A DNA stretch of 14,699 bases from an uncultured Marinosulfonomonas sp. (lineage in GTDB: Bacteria; Pseudomonadota; Alphaproteobacteria; Rhodobacterales; Rhodobacteraceae), in contig CAMZKY010000239.1 in NCBI GenBank assembly GCA_947311455.1, positions 1 through 14,699 of the forward strand, read 5' to 3'. The translations under genes were made by a program, and so were the position numbers. Numbering within the stretch: position 1 is the stretch's first letter; the number at the start of each line of letters is the position of its first letter. The notes beneath the pieces were generated by a model. That model saw nothing but the letters and a program-made list of their open reading frames with translations, did no database searches and was not told the DNA's origin. Below, piece by piece: positions 1 to 6,868 of this stretch.

Positions 1-123
1 ATTCATCGCGCGGGCGAAAAACCGTGAATACAGCAGATGCAAAATCGCATGTTCAATGCCGCCAATGTATTGATCCACATTCATCCAATAAGCAGCATCA
101 TCCAGATCGGTTGGGGTTGCGGC
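1..123 (-). pseudogene. Inverted internal fragment of leucyl-tRNA synthetase (second allele)
   Basis: Read on the minus strand from 123 to 1, one frame stays open for 41 codons. It gives AATPTDLDDAA, then YWMNVDQYIGG, then the segment HLLYSRFFARAMN, which is typical of bacterial LeuRS between the editing domain and the KMSKS loop. This copy keeps plausible LeuRS sequence upstream of YWMN, whereas the plus-strand copy loses it at about 119. This is therefore the better witness of what precedes the main leuS fragment. It has no start, no stop and no room for a full gene. It is probably an assembly or amplification chimera rather than a functional locus. Confidence 0.75.
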
Positions 124-214
124 GTATTGGATGAATGTGGATCAATACATTGGCGGCATTGAACATGCGATCCTGCACTTGCTGTATTCACGGTTTTTCG
201 CCCGCGCGATGAAT
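1..214. repeat. Inverted (fold-back) repeat of an internal leuS segment at the contig edge
   Basis: Bases 1-90 are the reverse complement of 125-214 with 86 of 90 positions matching. The four mismatches lie at 172, 173, 178 and 179 against 43, 42, 37 and 36. Read as leuS codons, all are silent (Ile ATT/ATC, Leu TTG/CTG, His CAT/CAC, Leu CTG/TTG). The codon pair GCG GCG at 119-124 corresponds to GCT GCT at 91-96 on the other arm, so the homology probably extends to 119 with two more silent differences. The arms are separated by about 30 bases that continue the minus-strand copy only. The left arm stops exactly at base 1, so the true extent is unknown. I infer a chimeric or mis-joined contig end that merges two strain variants, although a real inverted fragment cannot be excluded. 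Confidence 0.93.
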
Positions 215-1095
215 ATCACTGGCCACTTGCCCCAGGCACCGAAGAACCGTTCAACGCGCTGTTTACCCAAGGCATGGTGACCCACGAAATCTATCAAACC
301 CGCGATGAAAAGGGACGGCCTGTTTATCACTTGCCCGAAGACGTGGATCACGATGCTAAAACTGTTAAGGCAACAGGCGAGGCCGTGGAAATCATCCCGT
401 CGGCGAAGATGTCGAAATCCAAGAAAAATGTGGTTGATCCGGTTTCGATCATCTCATCCTACGGGGCTGATACGGCGCGTTGGTTTGTGTTGTCGGATTC
501 GCCCCCTGAACGGGATGTGGAATGGACAGCCTCGGGGGCCGAAGCCTCCTATAAATTCCTGAACCGTGTTTGGAACCTGTGTAATCGCATCGGTGAAATG
601 GACAATGCCAAAGGGCAGGGCGATGACGATCTGTTACGCGCCATGCACCACGCAATTAATGATGTAACCAAAGGCATCGAAGGTTTTGCATTTAATACTT
701 CAATCGCGAAAATCTATGCGTTCACCAACACACTAAGCAAATCCAAGGCAAATGCCGCAACGCAAAAGTTGGCGATCAAAACATTGGCGCAGCTGATGTC
801 TCCGTTCACCCCGCATCTGGCCGAAGATATATGGGCGCATCAAGGCGGCACAGGGCTGGTGACGCAAGCCACATGGCCCGTTGCCGACCCCAAAATGCTG
901 GTTGAGGATTCGGTGATCTTGCCGATCCAGATCAATGGCAAACGCCGCAGCCAGATCGAAGTGCCAAAAGATATGCCAAAAGACGAGGTTGAAAAAATCG
1001 CGCTGGCGGATAAGGCTGTTATTAAGGCGCTGGATGGTGGCGCACCCAAGAAAATAATCGTGGTTCCGGGGCGGATTGTGAATGTTGTCGTTTAA
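119..1095 (+). CDS. leuS: Leucyl-tRNA synthetase, C-terminal part (5' missing, apparent frameshift near 232)
   Basis: LeuRS (class I) charges tRNA-Leu in the cytoplasm. The fragment begins in the conserved YWMNVDQYIGG...LYSRFFARAMN region. It continues through FTQGMVTHEIY, the KMSKS signature encoded at 406-420 (SAKMSKSKK), the ADTARWFV and PPERDVEW blocks, and the anticodon-binding and C-terminal domains, ending in PGRIVNVVV. About 320 codons of a family of roughly 800-880 residues are present. The frame from 119 to about 232 (...ITGHLP) does not match the frame used from about 226 onward (...GTEEPFNALFTQ). Restoring one base after 232 joins them as HLP-x-GTEEPF. LeuRS is essential and the site lies beside the fold-back, so a sequence error is likelier than a real mutation. 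The gene overlaps lptE by 14 bp. Confidence 0.95.
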
Positions 1096-1567
1096 ACATA
1101 AAATTTTATTCATTGTGATGCTGATCCTGTCGGGCTGTGGCTTTCAAGCGGCCTATGGCCCTTCGGGGCCTGCCAATGGCATTCGAAATACAATTCTGGT
1201 GGAAGCACCGGTTAATCGCAATGAATACAATTTTGTTAAACGGCTAGAAGAACGCATTGGCCACGCCGACAACCAACAATTCACTCTGTCATATACAATT
1301 ACCCTTTCAGAAGAGGCGCGCGGTATCACCCCTAATCAGGTTATCACGCGCTATAATGTGATTGGTGTGGTCGATTTTAGCATCACGGATATGGGCAACC
1401 AGAATGTTAGCAGTGGAAAAATTGACAGCTTTACCAGCTATTCCACAACCGGAAACACCGTTTCAACCTTAACTGCCAAACGGGATTCTTATAAACGATT
1501 GATGACAATTCTAGCAGACCAACTGACAACACGATTGATCGGCACCGCCGCCCACTGGGCCAAATGA
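1082..1567 (+). CDS. lptE: LPS-assembly lipoprotein LptE
   Basis: LptE is the outer-membrane lipoprotein that plugs and supports the LptD translocon, which inserts lipopolysaccharide into the outer leaflet. The 161-residue product starts with a basic N-terminus and a hydrophobic segment, followed by the lipobox LSGC with Cys19 as the predicted lipidated residue. The mature part is short and polar, with the GFQ.AYG start and the TRYNVIGVVDFSI-type strands seen in alphaproteobacterial LptE. LptE is poorly conserved in sequence, so the assignment rests on the lipobox, size and the well-known leuS-lptE-holA order. The ATG overlaps the end of leuS by 14 bp and its stop overlaps the holA start (ATGA), which suggests translational coupling in one operon. 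Confidence 0.9.
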   Translation: MLSFKHKILFIVMLILSGCGFQAAYGPSGPANGIRNTILVEAPVNRNEYNFVKRLEERIGHADNQQFTLSYTITLSEEARGITPNQVITRYNVIGVVDFSITDMGNQNVSSGKIDSFTSYSTTGNTVSTLTAKRDSYKRLMTILADQLTTRLIGTAAHWAK

Positions 1568-2571
1568 AACTAAACACCCGCGACGCCAATGCCTATTTTG
1601 CCCGCCCTGATCCGGCGCGAACGGGGCTTTTGATTTATGGTGGCGATGCGATGCGGGTGGCCTTGAAACGGCAACAGGTGATTTTGGCTTTGATCGGGCC
1701 AAACGGCGATGACGAAATGCGTCTAACGCGTATTCCGGCGGCTGATTTGCGGGGTGATCCAGCATTGCTGCAAGATGCTATGACAGCACAAGGTTTCTTT
1801 CCCGGCCCGCGCGTGGCTTTTGTGGAAGACGCCACCAATGCGCACGCCAAAATCATTGCCGCCGCCCTTGCCGATTGGCGTGACGGGGATGCTCAGATTA
1901 TCGTAACGGCCAAACAATTAACCAAAGCCGCCGCCTTGCGCAAAGCCTTTGAAAACCACAAGAATGCTTATGCCGCCGGAATTTACGACGAGCCTCCATC
2001 GCAACAGGATATCGAAGATACGTTGAAAAAAGGCGGGTTAAACAACATCGATCCAGAGGCATTAAAGGCGTTGAATGATTTGGCCCGCAGCCTTGACCCG
2101 GGCGATTTTCGTCAAACCGTTGAAAAAGTAAGCCTGTATAAATTGAATGACAGCACGCCTTTAACAGTGGAAGACGTTATAAATTGCGCCCCAACCTCAA
2201 CCGAGGCCGCGTTGGATGATGTGTTGAACATCGTTGCCGAAGCACGCCTTGGTGAAATCGGACCGATATTGCGCAAACTGGAAAGCCAGGGTGTGAATGC
2301 TGTCAGCCTTTGTATTGGGGCAACCCGTCATTTTCGCGCTCTCTATACCGCCGCGGGCCCTGCGGGTATTGGCGGATTGCGCCCGCCGGTATTTGGCGAA
2401 CGTCGCGACCGGATGCAAAACCAGTTGCGCAAATGGGGCATTCAAAAGCTGGAAATGGCGCTGACGTTGTTAACCGATACGGATTTGCAACTTCGATCCA
2501 CCAGCCGCGCGCCTGCGATGGCGGTGATGGAACGCACGTTAATTCGCCTTACAATGCTTGCGGCGCGATAA
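1564..2571 (+). CDS. holA: DNA polymerase III subunit delta
   Basis: HolA is the clamp-loader subunit that opens the beta sliding clamp during replication. The 335-residue length is normal for the family. The N-terminus has the LLIYGGDAMRV stretch, corresponding to the usual phenylalanine/tyrosine-glycine-x-D/E segment of delta. Next come the FFPGPRVAFVEDA and QIIVTAKQLTKAAALRKAFE blocks of the AAA-like domain. The C-terminal helical region (CIGATRHFRALY, LRKWGIQKLEMALTLLTDTDLQLRST) matches the collar domain. It lacks Walker ATPase motifs, as expected for delta. The start overlaps the lptE stop by 4 bp. It is last in the operon and converges on the histidine phosphatase gene with only 13 bp between stops and no clear terminator hairpin there. 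Confidence 0.93.
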   Translation: MKLNTRDANAYFARPDPARTGLLIYGGDAMRVALKRQQVILALIGPNGDDEMRLTRIPAADLRGDPALLQDAMTAQGFFPGPRVAFVEDATNAHAKIIAAALADWRDGDAQIIVTAKQLTKAAALRKAFENHKNAYAAGIYDEPPSQQDIEDTLKKGGLNNIDPEALKALNDLARSLDPGDFRQTVEKVSLYKLNDSTPLTVEDVINCAPTSTEAALDDVLNIVAEARLGEIGPILRKLESQGVNAVSLCIGATRHFRALYTAAGPAGIGGLRPPVFGERRDRMQNQLRKWGIQKLEMALTLLTDTDLQLRSTSRAPAMAVMERTLIRLTMLAAR

Positions 2572-2584
2572 ACTTCCGCAGGCC

Positions 2585-3175
2585 TTAGGGCGCATCATTC
2601 AGCACTGTGTTAATTGCGTTTACCACCCATTCACCTCCCGAAAACTGCAGCTTGGTTACCGACAGGTTATCGATATTGTGGCCGATTGTCTGCAACGCGC
2701 TGTGGCCGCTGGCCCGTTGAATCTGTGTCATGATCACGCCAATATGGGCAACGGCAATGATATGGGAATCGGGGTATTTGACATTTATACCATCGACAAA
2801 TGGCTTAATCCGCGCGGCGGCCATATTCCAGCTTTCGCCACCCGGCGGGACAATATCGCCGGGTGTTTCCCAGTATGCCCGCGAAAGCGCGGGATCGCGC
2901 GTGGCAACTTGATCAAATTTTAGCCCATCCCACGCGCCAAAATTGAATTCGCGCAGCTTGGCAGTGTTTGGCAAACGTGTTCGGGATTGTGTAATGGCAT
3001 CCGCCGTTGCGCTGGCACGGATCAAATCGGATGACACAACGATTGCGTCACGGGGTAGATAGGTTTGCAATCGGGCGATCTGTACAATATCAGACAGATC
3101 GGCAGGCACATCACGCCAGCCAACAAAGGCCTTTTCATGGGTTGGCCCATGGCGCACCCACCACCACTTTGTCAT
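2585..3175 (-). CDS. Histidine phosphatase family protein, probable alpha-ribazole phosphatase
   Basis: This is a 196-residue cytosolic protein of the phosphoglycerate-mutase-like (RHG) superfamily. Visible active-site elements are R8-H9-G10 (VRHGPTH; His9 is the phospho-acceptor), Arg53 in SSDLIRASATAD, the acidic Glu76 in LREFNFGAWDG, and the second histidine His144 in VAHIGVI. Many family members have Gly-Gly after that histidine, whereas here it is Ile-Gly. The start overlaps the cobU stop by 4 bp (ATGA), so the two are co-transcribed. That context favours alpha-ribazole-5'-phosphate dephosphorylation in the nucleotide-loop step of cobalamin synthesis (the enterobacterial CobC role). Other small phosphatase activities remain possible from sequence alone. 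I leave the symbol blank because cobC names a different enzyme in the aerobic pathway literature. Confidence 0.85.
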   Translation of the reverse strand: MTKWWWVRHGPTHEKAFVGWRDVPADLSDIVQIARLQTYLPRDAIVVSSDLIRASATADAITQSRTRLPNTAKLREFNFGAWDGLKFDQVATRDPALSRAYWETPGDIVPPGGESWNMAAARIKPFVDGINVKYPDSHIIAVAHIGVIMTQIQRASGHSALQTIGHNIDNLSVTKLQFSGGEWVVNAINTVLNDAP

Positions 3176-3699
3176 AGAGGTGTGCCTTTTAACACAAGAG
3201 GCAAACCTGCGATTACAGTGATAACGCGATCCGCTTGCGCGGCCAATGCGCGGTTCAACTGGCCTTGGGCCAATCGAAATTGGCGAGACAGTGCATTATC
3301 AGGAACAATACCGGCCCCGACCTCGTTTGTGACAACGACGACGGGTGCCTGACATTGGGCCAATGCTGTCAGCAAAGCATTTTGTGCCGTTTCAAGATTT
3401 GTGTTGGCCAGAATGTGGTTTGTCAGCCAGAGGGTTGCACAATCCAGTAACACCACGTCGTCACAGGTGGCGTTGGCAAGGGCAGGTTTCAGATCAAGCG
3501 GGGCTTCAACGGTGTTCCATCCCTCGCCACGGCTGTATTGGTGTTTCTGGATCTTGACGGTCATCTCGGCATCATGGGCTTGGGCGGTGGCGAGATAGAT
3601 TTTATAGCGGCCATCGTTCAAGACCAGGCTTTCTGCATAATCCGATTTGCCGGACGACGCACCGCCGATCACAATGGTAAGAGCAGGTAAATGTTGCAT
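3172..3699 (-). CDS. cobU: Bifunctional adenosylcobinamide kinase / adenosylcobinamide-phosphate guanylyltransferase
   Basis: CobU (CobP) phosphorylates adenosylcobinamide and transfers GMP to it, making AdoCbi-GDP for cobalamin synthase. The 175-residue protein begins with a P-loop, GGASSGKS (residues 12-19). Next comes IYLATAQ, then KHQYSRGEGW, where His53 aligns with the guanylylated histidine of the Salmonella enzyme. The Walker-B-like VLLDCATLWLTN and the VVVTNEVGAGIVP segment, typical of the family, follow. The protein is complete and key residues are present. It is the first gene of a two-gene minus-strand operon with the histidine phosphatase and is divergent from the ChaN-like gene, with 60 bp between their starts. 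No strong Shine-Dalgarno is visible. No other cob gene is in the window. Confidence 0.95.
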   Translation of the reverse strand: MQHLPALTIVIGGASSGKSDYAESLVLNDGRYKIYLATAQAHDAEMTVKIQKHQYSRGEGWNTVEAPLDLKPALANATCDDVVLLDCATLWLTNHILANTNLETAQNALLTALAQCQAPVVVVTNEVGAGIVPDNALSRQFRLAQGQLNRALAAQADRVITVIAGLPLVLKGTPL

Positions 3700-3759
3700 G
3701 TGGAATTCATAACAAAACTATGGCAAGGGTGGAAGGACATTTCCATTTGGTGAGGGAAA

Positions 3760-4599
3760 ATGAAACAGATTTCAATTGCGCTGATATTATTGACCGTTTT
3801 TGTCAAGGTTGGATTTTCCGAACAAATTTCCATGCGCGGGTTGGATGAATTGCAACAGGCCAATCTGTATTTTCTTGGAGAAACGCACGACAACCCGTCC
3901 CACCATATGGGGCAAGCGCGCGCGATTAGGGCAATAAAACCAAAAGCTGTTGTATTTGAAATGCTTACCCCTACACAGGCCGCAAAAATCACACCAGAGT
4001 TATTGATGGATGAAAACGCGCTTGCGGAGGCTTTGGGCTGGAATGCCTCTGGGTGGCCCGAATTTTCAATATATTATCCGGTTTTTTCCGCCCTAGGGGG
4101 GGCGAAAATCTATGGTGCAGCCCTGCCCAAAGACGCCGTGCGACGCGCATTCAAAGAAAGTGCGTCGGCCGTATTTGAAGGGGATGTAACAGAATTCGGA
4201 CTGGATCGCCCTTTAAAACCGGATGTACTTGAACAACGAAAAGCCGAACAATTCGCCGCCCATTGCGAGGCGATGCCTCTTGAAATGATGGGGGGAATGA
4301 TTGAGGCTCAACGGCTTCGCGATGCGCAATTTGCCGAAACGATGGTGCAAGCGTTTGAAGAAACCGGCGGTGTTTATAAGGGAATGGAAGCTATTGGCGG
4401 ACCTGTGGTTTTGATCGCCGGGGCAGGGCACACACATTATGATTGGGCTGTGCCAAGTGTGTTGGCGCAGCGAAAACCCAGCTTCTCGATGATTTCGATT
4501 GCATTTATTGAAGGCAATCAAGCCCCGATAAAACGGTATGATTTCTGGATCAAAACGGAACGTGTTGAACGGCCAGATCCGTGTTTGGCGTTTAAGTAG
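3760..4599 (+). CDS. ChaN-like (haem-binding uptake family) exported protein
   Basis: The 279-residue product carries the hallmarks of the ChaN/DUF399 family: YFLGETHDNPSHH (about residues 37-49) with clustered histidines, VVFEM (Glu67), AHCEAMPLEMMGGMIEAQRLRDAQFAETM-type helices in the middle, and the C-terminal GAGHTHYDWAVPSVL block. Campylobacter ChaN is a haem-binding lipoprotein linked to iron uptake, and other family members are uncharacterised. Here residues 1-20 form a signal peptide (MKQISIALILLTVFVKVGFS) with no lipobox cysteine. Secretion to the periplasm is therefore more likely than lipidation. A good Shine-Dalgarno (GAGGG, about 3752-3756) precedes the ATG. It is divergent from cobU, and the haem role is inferred from family only. 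Confidence 0.85.
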   Translation: MKQISIALILLTVFVKVGFSEQISMRGLDELQQANLYFLGETHDNPSHHMGQARAIRAIKPKAVVFEMLTPTQAAKITPELLMDENALAEALGWNASGWPEFSIYYPVFSALGGAKIYGAALPKDAVRRAFKESASAVFEGDVTEFGLDRPLKPDVLEQRKAEQFAAHCEAMPLEMMGGMIEAQRLRDAQFAETMVQAFEETGGVYKGMEAIGGPVVLIAGAGHTHYDWAVPSVLAQRKPSFSMISIAFIEGNQAPIKRYDFWIKTERVERPDPCLAFK

Positions 4600-4796
4600 T
4601 TTGCTTAAATTCCCCTGTCTTTCCTAGGGCATAGACCTAGTGATATGCACCAGAGGAATAGCTGGTTTTCGTTAAAGTGCTTCAAATGCGTTATCTGGAT
4701 CACAGGCGCGAAAACCACGTAAAACCCTGATCTATGTCATGGAGCGGGCATGATTGTAGGCGCAGCACTGCTCTGAAAACATGATAGGAGCTTTCC

Positions 4797-5954
4797 ATGT
4801 CTACCCCCCTTTCCGGCATCACCGTTATTGATCTTTCGCATGTTTTGGCCGGCCCGTATTGTTCTATGGTTTTGTCCGATCTTGGCGCGCGCGTGATTAA
4901 GATCGAGCGCCCGGGTTTGGGGGATGATACCCGCGCCTTTCCACCGTTTCGCGATGGAGAAAGCGCGTATTTCGCCGCGATCAACCGTGGTAAGGAATCG
5001 ATCGCGCTGGATTTGAAAGATGATGCAGATCGCGCGATATTTGAACAAATGTTGCCAAAGGCAGACGTTCTGATTGAAAATTTTCGCCCCGGTGTGATGG
5101 AACGCCTTGGTTACGGGTGGGAGGATATCCATGCAAAATATCCGCATGTGATTTATGGCGCGGTTTCGGGGTTTGGCCACACGGGGCCGGAGGCGATGAA
5201 ACCCGCCTATGATATGGTGGTGCAGGCGCGCAGTGGTCTGATGTCGATCACAGGCGAAAAAGATCGAGAGCCTGTGCGCGTAGGCGCATCGGTTGGGGAT
5301 ATTGTGGCTGGGATGTTTTTGGGGCAGGGGATTACGGCTGCGTTGTTTGAACGCACGAAATCAGGTGTGGGGCGCAAGGTGGATGTTGCGATGCTGGATG
5401 GGCAGTTGGCGATTTTGGAACACGCAATTGCAATCACCAGCGAAACCGGCGTTCCGCCCACCAGAACCGGCGCGCGCCATCCATCAATCACTCCGTTTGA
5501 AACCTTTCATGCGCGTGACGGGTTGTTTGTGATTGCGGCGGGGAATGACGCGCTGTTTGCGCGAGTTTGCGCGGCGATTGATTTGGGGCCGCTCGATAAA
5601 GACGAACGCTTTGCCACAAACGCCGCCCGTTGCAAGCACGTAAAAATCTTGAAACGATTGATCGAGACGGTAACTTTAACCCAAGACAAGGCGCATTGGA
5701 TTGCCATTCTGGATGCGGCGGGGGTGCCGACCAGTGCGATACAGGATGTTGAACAAGTTATTAAAGATCCGCAAATTATTGCCCGTAATATGATTGTTGA
5801 AATCGGGGTTGCGGGCGGCGGAAAACCGTTTCTTGCGGCGGGGAATCCGATAAAAATTTCCGGCATGGATGACACGTTGGAAAACACCTGTTCACCACGG
5901 CTGGACGGAGATCGCAGCACGATATTGGAATGGCTTGAAAAGACAGCACCCTAA
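4797..5954 (+). CDS. CaiB/BaiF (class III) CoA-transferase
   Basis: This is a 385-residue cytosolic enzyme that moves CoA between carboxylic acids through enzyme-bound aspartyl intermediates. The N-terminal Rossmann part is clear: ITVIDLSHVLAGPYCSMVLSDLGARVIKIE, then ENFRPGVMERLG and VSGFGHTGP. The catalytic aspartate is Asp168 in ASVGDIVAGM, aligning with the GD-SG motif of formyl-CoA transferase. The RKVDVAMLDG segment follows, and the C-terminal TSAIQDVEQVIKDPQ block is standard. An AGGAG ribosome site (4786-4790) lies 6 bases before the ATG. The length is normal. The substrate pair cannot be read from sequence. It stands alone after a ~200 bp gap and is followed 38 bp later by the SRAP gene, with which it may be co-transcribed. 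Confidence 0.95.
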   Translation: MSTPLSGITVIDLSHVLAGPYCSMVLSDLGARVIKIERPGLGDDTRAFPPFRDGESAYFAAINRGKESIALDLKDDADRAIFEQMLPKADVLIENFRPGVMERLGYGWEDIHAKYPHVIYGAVSGFGHTGPEAMKPAYDMVVQARSGLMSITGEKDREPVRVGASVGDIVAGMFLGQGITAALFERTKSGVGRKVDVAMLDGQLAILEHAIAITSETGVPPTRTGARHPSITPFETFHARDGLFVIAAGNDALFARVCAAIDLGPLDKDERFATNAARCKHVKILKRLIETVTLTQDKAHWIAILDAAGVPTSAIQDVEQVIKDPQIIARNMIVEIGVAGGGKPFLAAGNPIKISGMDDTLENTCSPRLDGDRSTILEWLEKTAP

Positions 5955-5992
5955 CTGTCGTCAAAGCCGAACGGATTTGTTAGTGTATAGGC

Positions 5993-6658
5993 ATGTGTGG
6001 TCGATTTGCCTTAACCCTACCTATTGAAGCCATGGCGCAAATGTTTGCGGCTGTGCCATCAAACAATCTTCCGGTTGGGCCAAATTTCAACATTTGCCCA
6101 ACCACACAGATTTCTGTGGTGATTTCCGGTGAAAACCGGCGGTTGATTGCGATGCGTTGGGGGTTTGTGCCGCATTGGTATAAAACTGCGGCTGACGGGC
6201 CTTTGCTTATCAACGCGCGCGCCGAAACCATCGCTGAAAAATCCGCGTTTCGTCAGGCCTGCCGCGAACGGCGCTGTTTGATCCCAGCGGATGGGTTTTA
6301 TGAATGGACGAAAACGGCGGATGGTGAACGTCTGCCGTGGTATATCAAGCGGCGCGACGAAACCCCCGTGGTGTTTGCCGGAATTTGGCAACGGTGGGAC
6401 AATGGTGATGAGCCATTGACCACCTGCGCGATTGTGACCACCCCGGCAAACGCGCCAATGTCAAACATCCATCACCGAATGCCAATGATTTTGGAACCCG
6501 ACAAATACGGTTTGTGGCTGGGTGAGCAAGGTAAGGGCGCTGCAAGATTAATGACAGCAGCATCGGACGATATTTTGACGTATTGCCGTGTGGATAAAAG
6601 GGTTAATTCCAACCGTGCGAGCGGACCAGACCTAATTGAACCGATTGATGTGGAATAA
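5993..6658 (+). CDS. SOS-response-associated peptidase family (YedK/HMCES, SRAP) protein
   Basis: SRAP proteins form a covalent cross-link to abasic sites in single-stranded DNA, shielding them from breakage. The 221-residue product has all the expected active-site features. Met1 is followed by Cys2 (MCGRFAL), the residue that becomes the DNA-linked N-terminus after Met removal. Asn74-Ala-Arg-Ala-Glu-Thr (INARAET), Glu104 in DGFYEW, and the His160-His161-Arg-Met-Pro motif are also present. The Trp-Gly-Phe-Val-Pro (RWGFVPHW) block is present. Because Cys2 is the catalytic residue, the ATG at 5993 is the only sensible start, although the ribosome site is weak. The protein appears complete and functional. 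The gene ends just before the tRNA-Gly promoter. Confidence 0.95.
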   Translation: MCGRFALTLPIEAMAQMFAAVPSNNLPVGPNFNICPTTQISVVISGENRRLIAMRWGFVPHWYKTAADGPLLINARAETIAEKSAFRQACRERRCLIPADGFYEWTKTADGERLPWYIKRRDETPVVFAGIWQRWDNGDEPLTTCAIVTTPANAPMSNIHHRMPMILEPDKYGLWLGEQGKGAARLMTAASDDILTYCRVDKRVNSNRASGPDLIEPIDVE

Positions 6659-6662
6659 GGGC

Positions 6663-6692
6663 TTGCAGCCCGTCCGATTTCCCGAATATATA
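6663..6692 (+). promoter_or_regulatory. Candidate promoter of tRNA-Gly
   Basis: TTGCAG (6663-6668) and TATATA (6687-6692) are separated by 18 bases. They are followed by a GC-rich stretch (ggcgcgg) just before the expected start of transcription and the tRNA at 6703. A GC-rich discriminator is typical of stringently controlled stable-RNA promoters. The -35 match is only partial, so this is a candidate. Confidence 0.5.
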
Positions 6693-6702
6693 GGCGCGGT
6701 AA

Positions 6703-6776
6703 GCGGGTGTAGCTCAATGGTAGAGCAGCAGCCTTCCAAGCTGAATACGTGGGTTCGATTCCCATCACCCGCTCCA
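6703..6776 (+). tRNA. tRNA-Gly (anticodon TCC)
   Basis: The 74-base sequence folds as a standard cloverleaf. The acceptor stem gcgggtg/cacccgc (6703-6709 with 6766-6772) is intact. The D-arm gctc/gagc has the loop aatggta. The anticodon arm has the loop cttccaa, with anticodon TCC at 6735-6737. The T-arm contains ggttcgatt. The discriminator is T, and CCA is encoded at 6774-6776. The outermost pair of the anticodon stem is a G-A mismatch. It reads GGA and, by wobble, GGG glycine codons. It stands as a single tRNA gene between the SRAP and ABC transporter genes, with no integrase or attachment-site duplicate visible nearby. Confidence 0.97.
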
Positions 6777-6810
6777 GTTTACTCATCACCCCCCTGTGAC
6801 CATCCACCGC

Positions 6811-6839
6811 TTGTGAGAATTTAATTCTGGGCGTATGAG
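6811..6839 (+). promoter_or_regulatory. Candidate promoter with a 13-bp palindrome upstream of the ABC exporter
   Basis: A weak TTGTGA (6811-6816) and TATGAG (6834-6839) are spaced by 17 bases. Overlapping the -35 and spacer is a perfect palindrome AGAATT-T-AATTCT (6816-6828), a position where a repressor would block the polymerase. Both the promoter and the operator role are inferred from position and symmetry only. Confidence 0.3.
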
Positions 6840-6868
6840 AACCGGACAAACAAGGCAAGGATCACGAT

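Noticed and set aside
2558..2923. 121-codon plus-strand open frame overlapping the histidine phosphatase
   Set aside because: It is antisense to a gene with intact active-site motifs, and its product has no family-like pattern.
4663..4717. 9-bp inverted repeat (TGGTTTTCG / CGAAAACCA) before the first CoA-transferase
   Set aside because: The arms are 37 bases apart with no U-tract, no promoter-like spacing and no further pairing, so it is too weak to call.
6703..6868. Possible integration site at tRNA-Gly
   Set aside because: No integrase, no repeated tRNA 3' end and no mobile genes are seen on either side. The neighbours are ordinary chromosomal genes.
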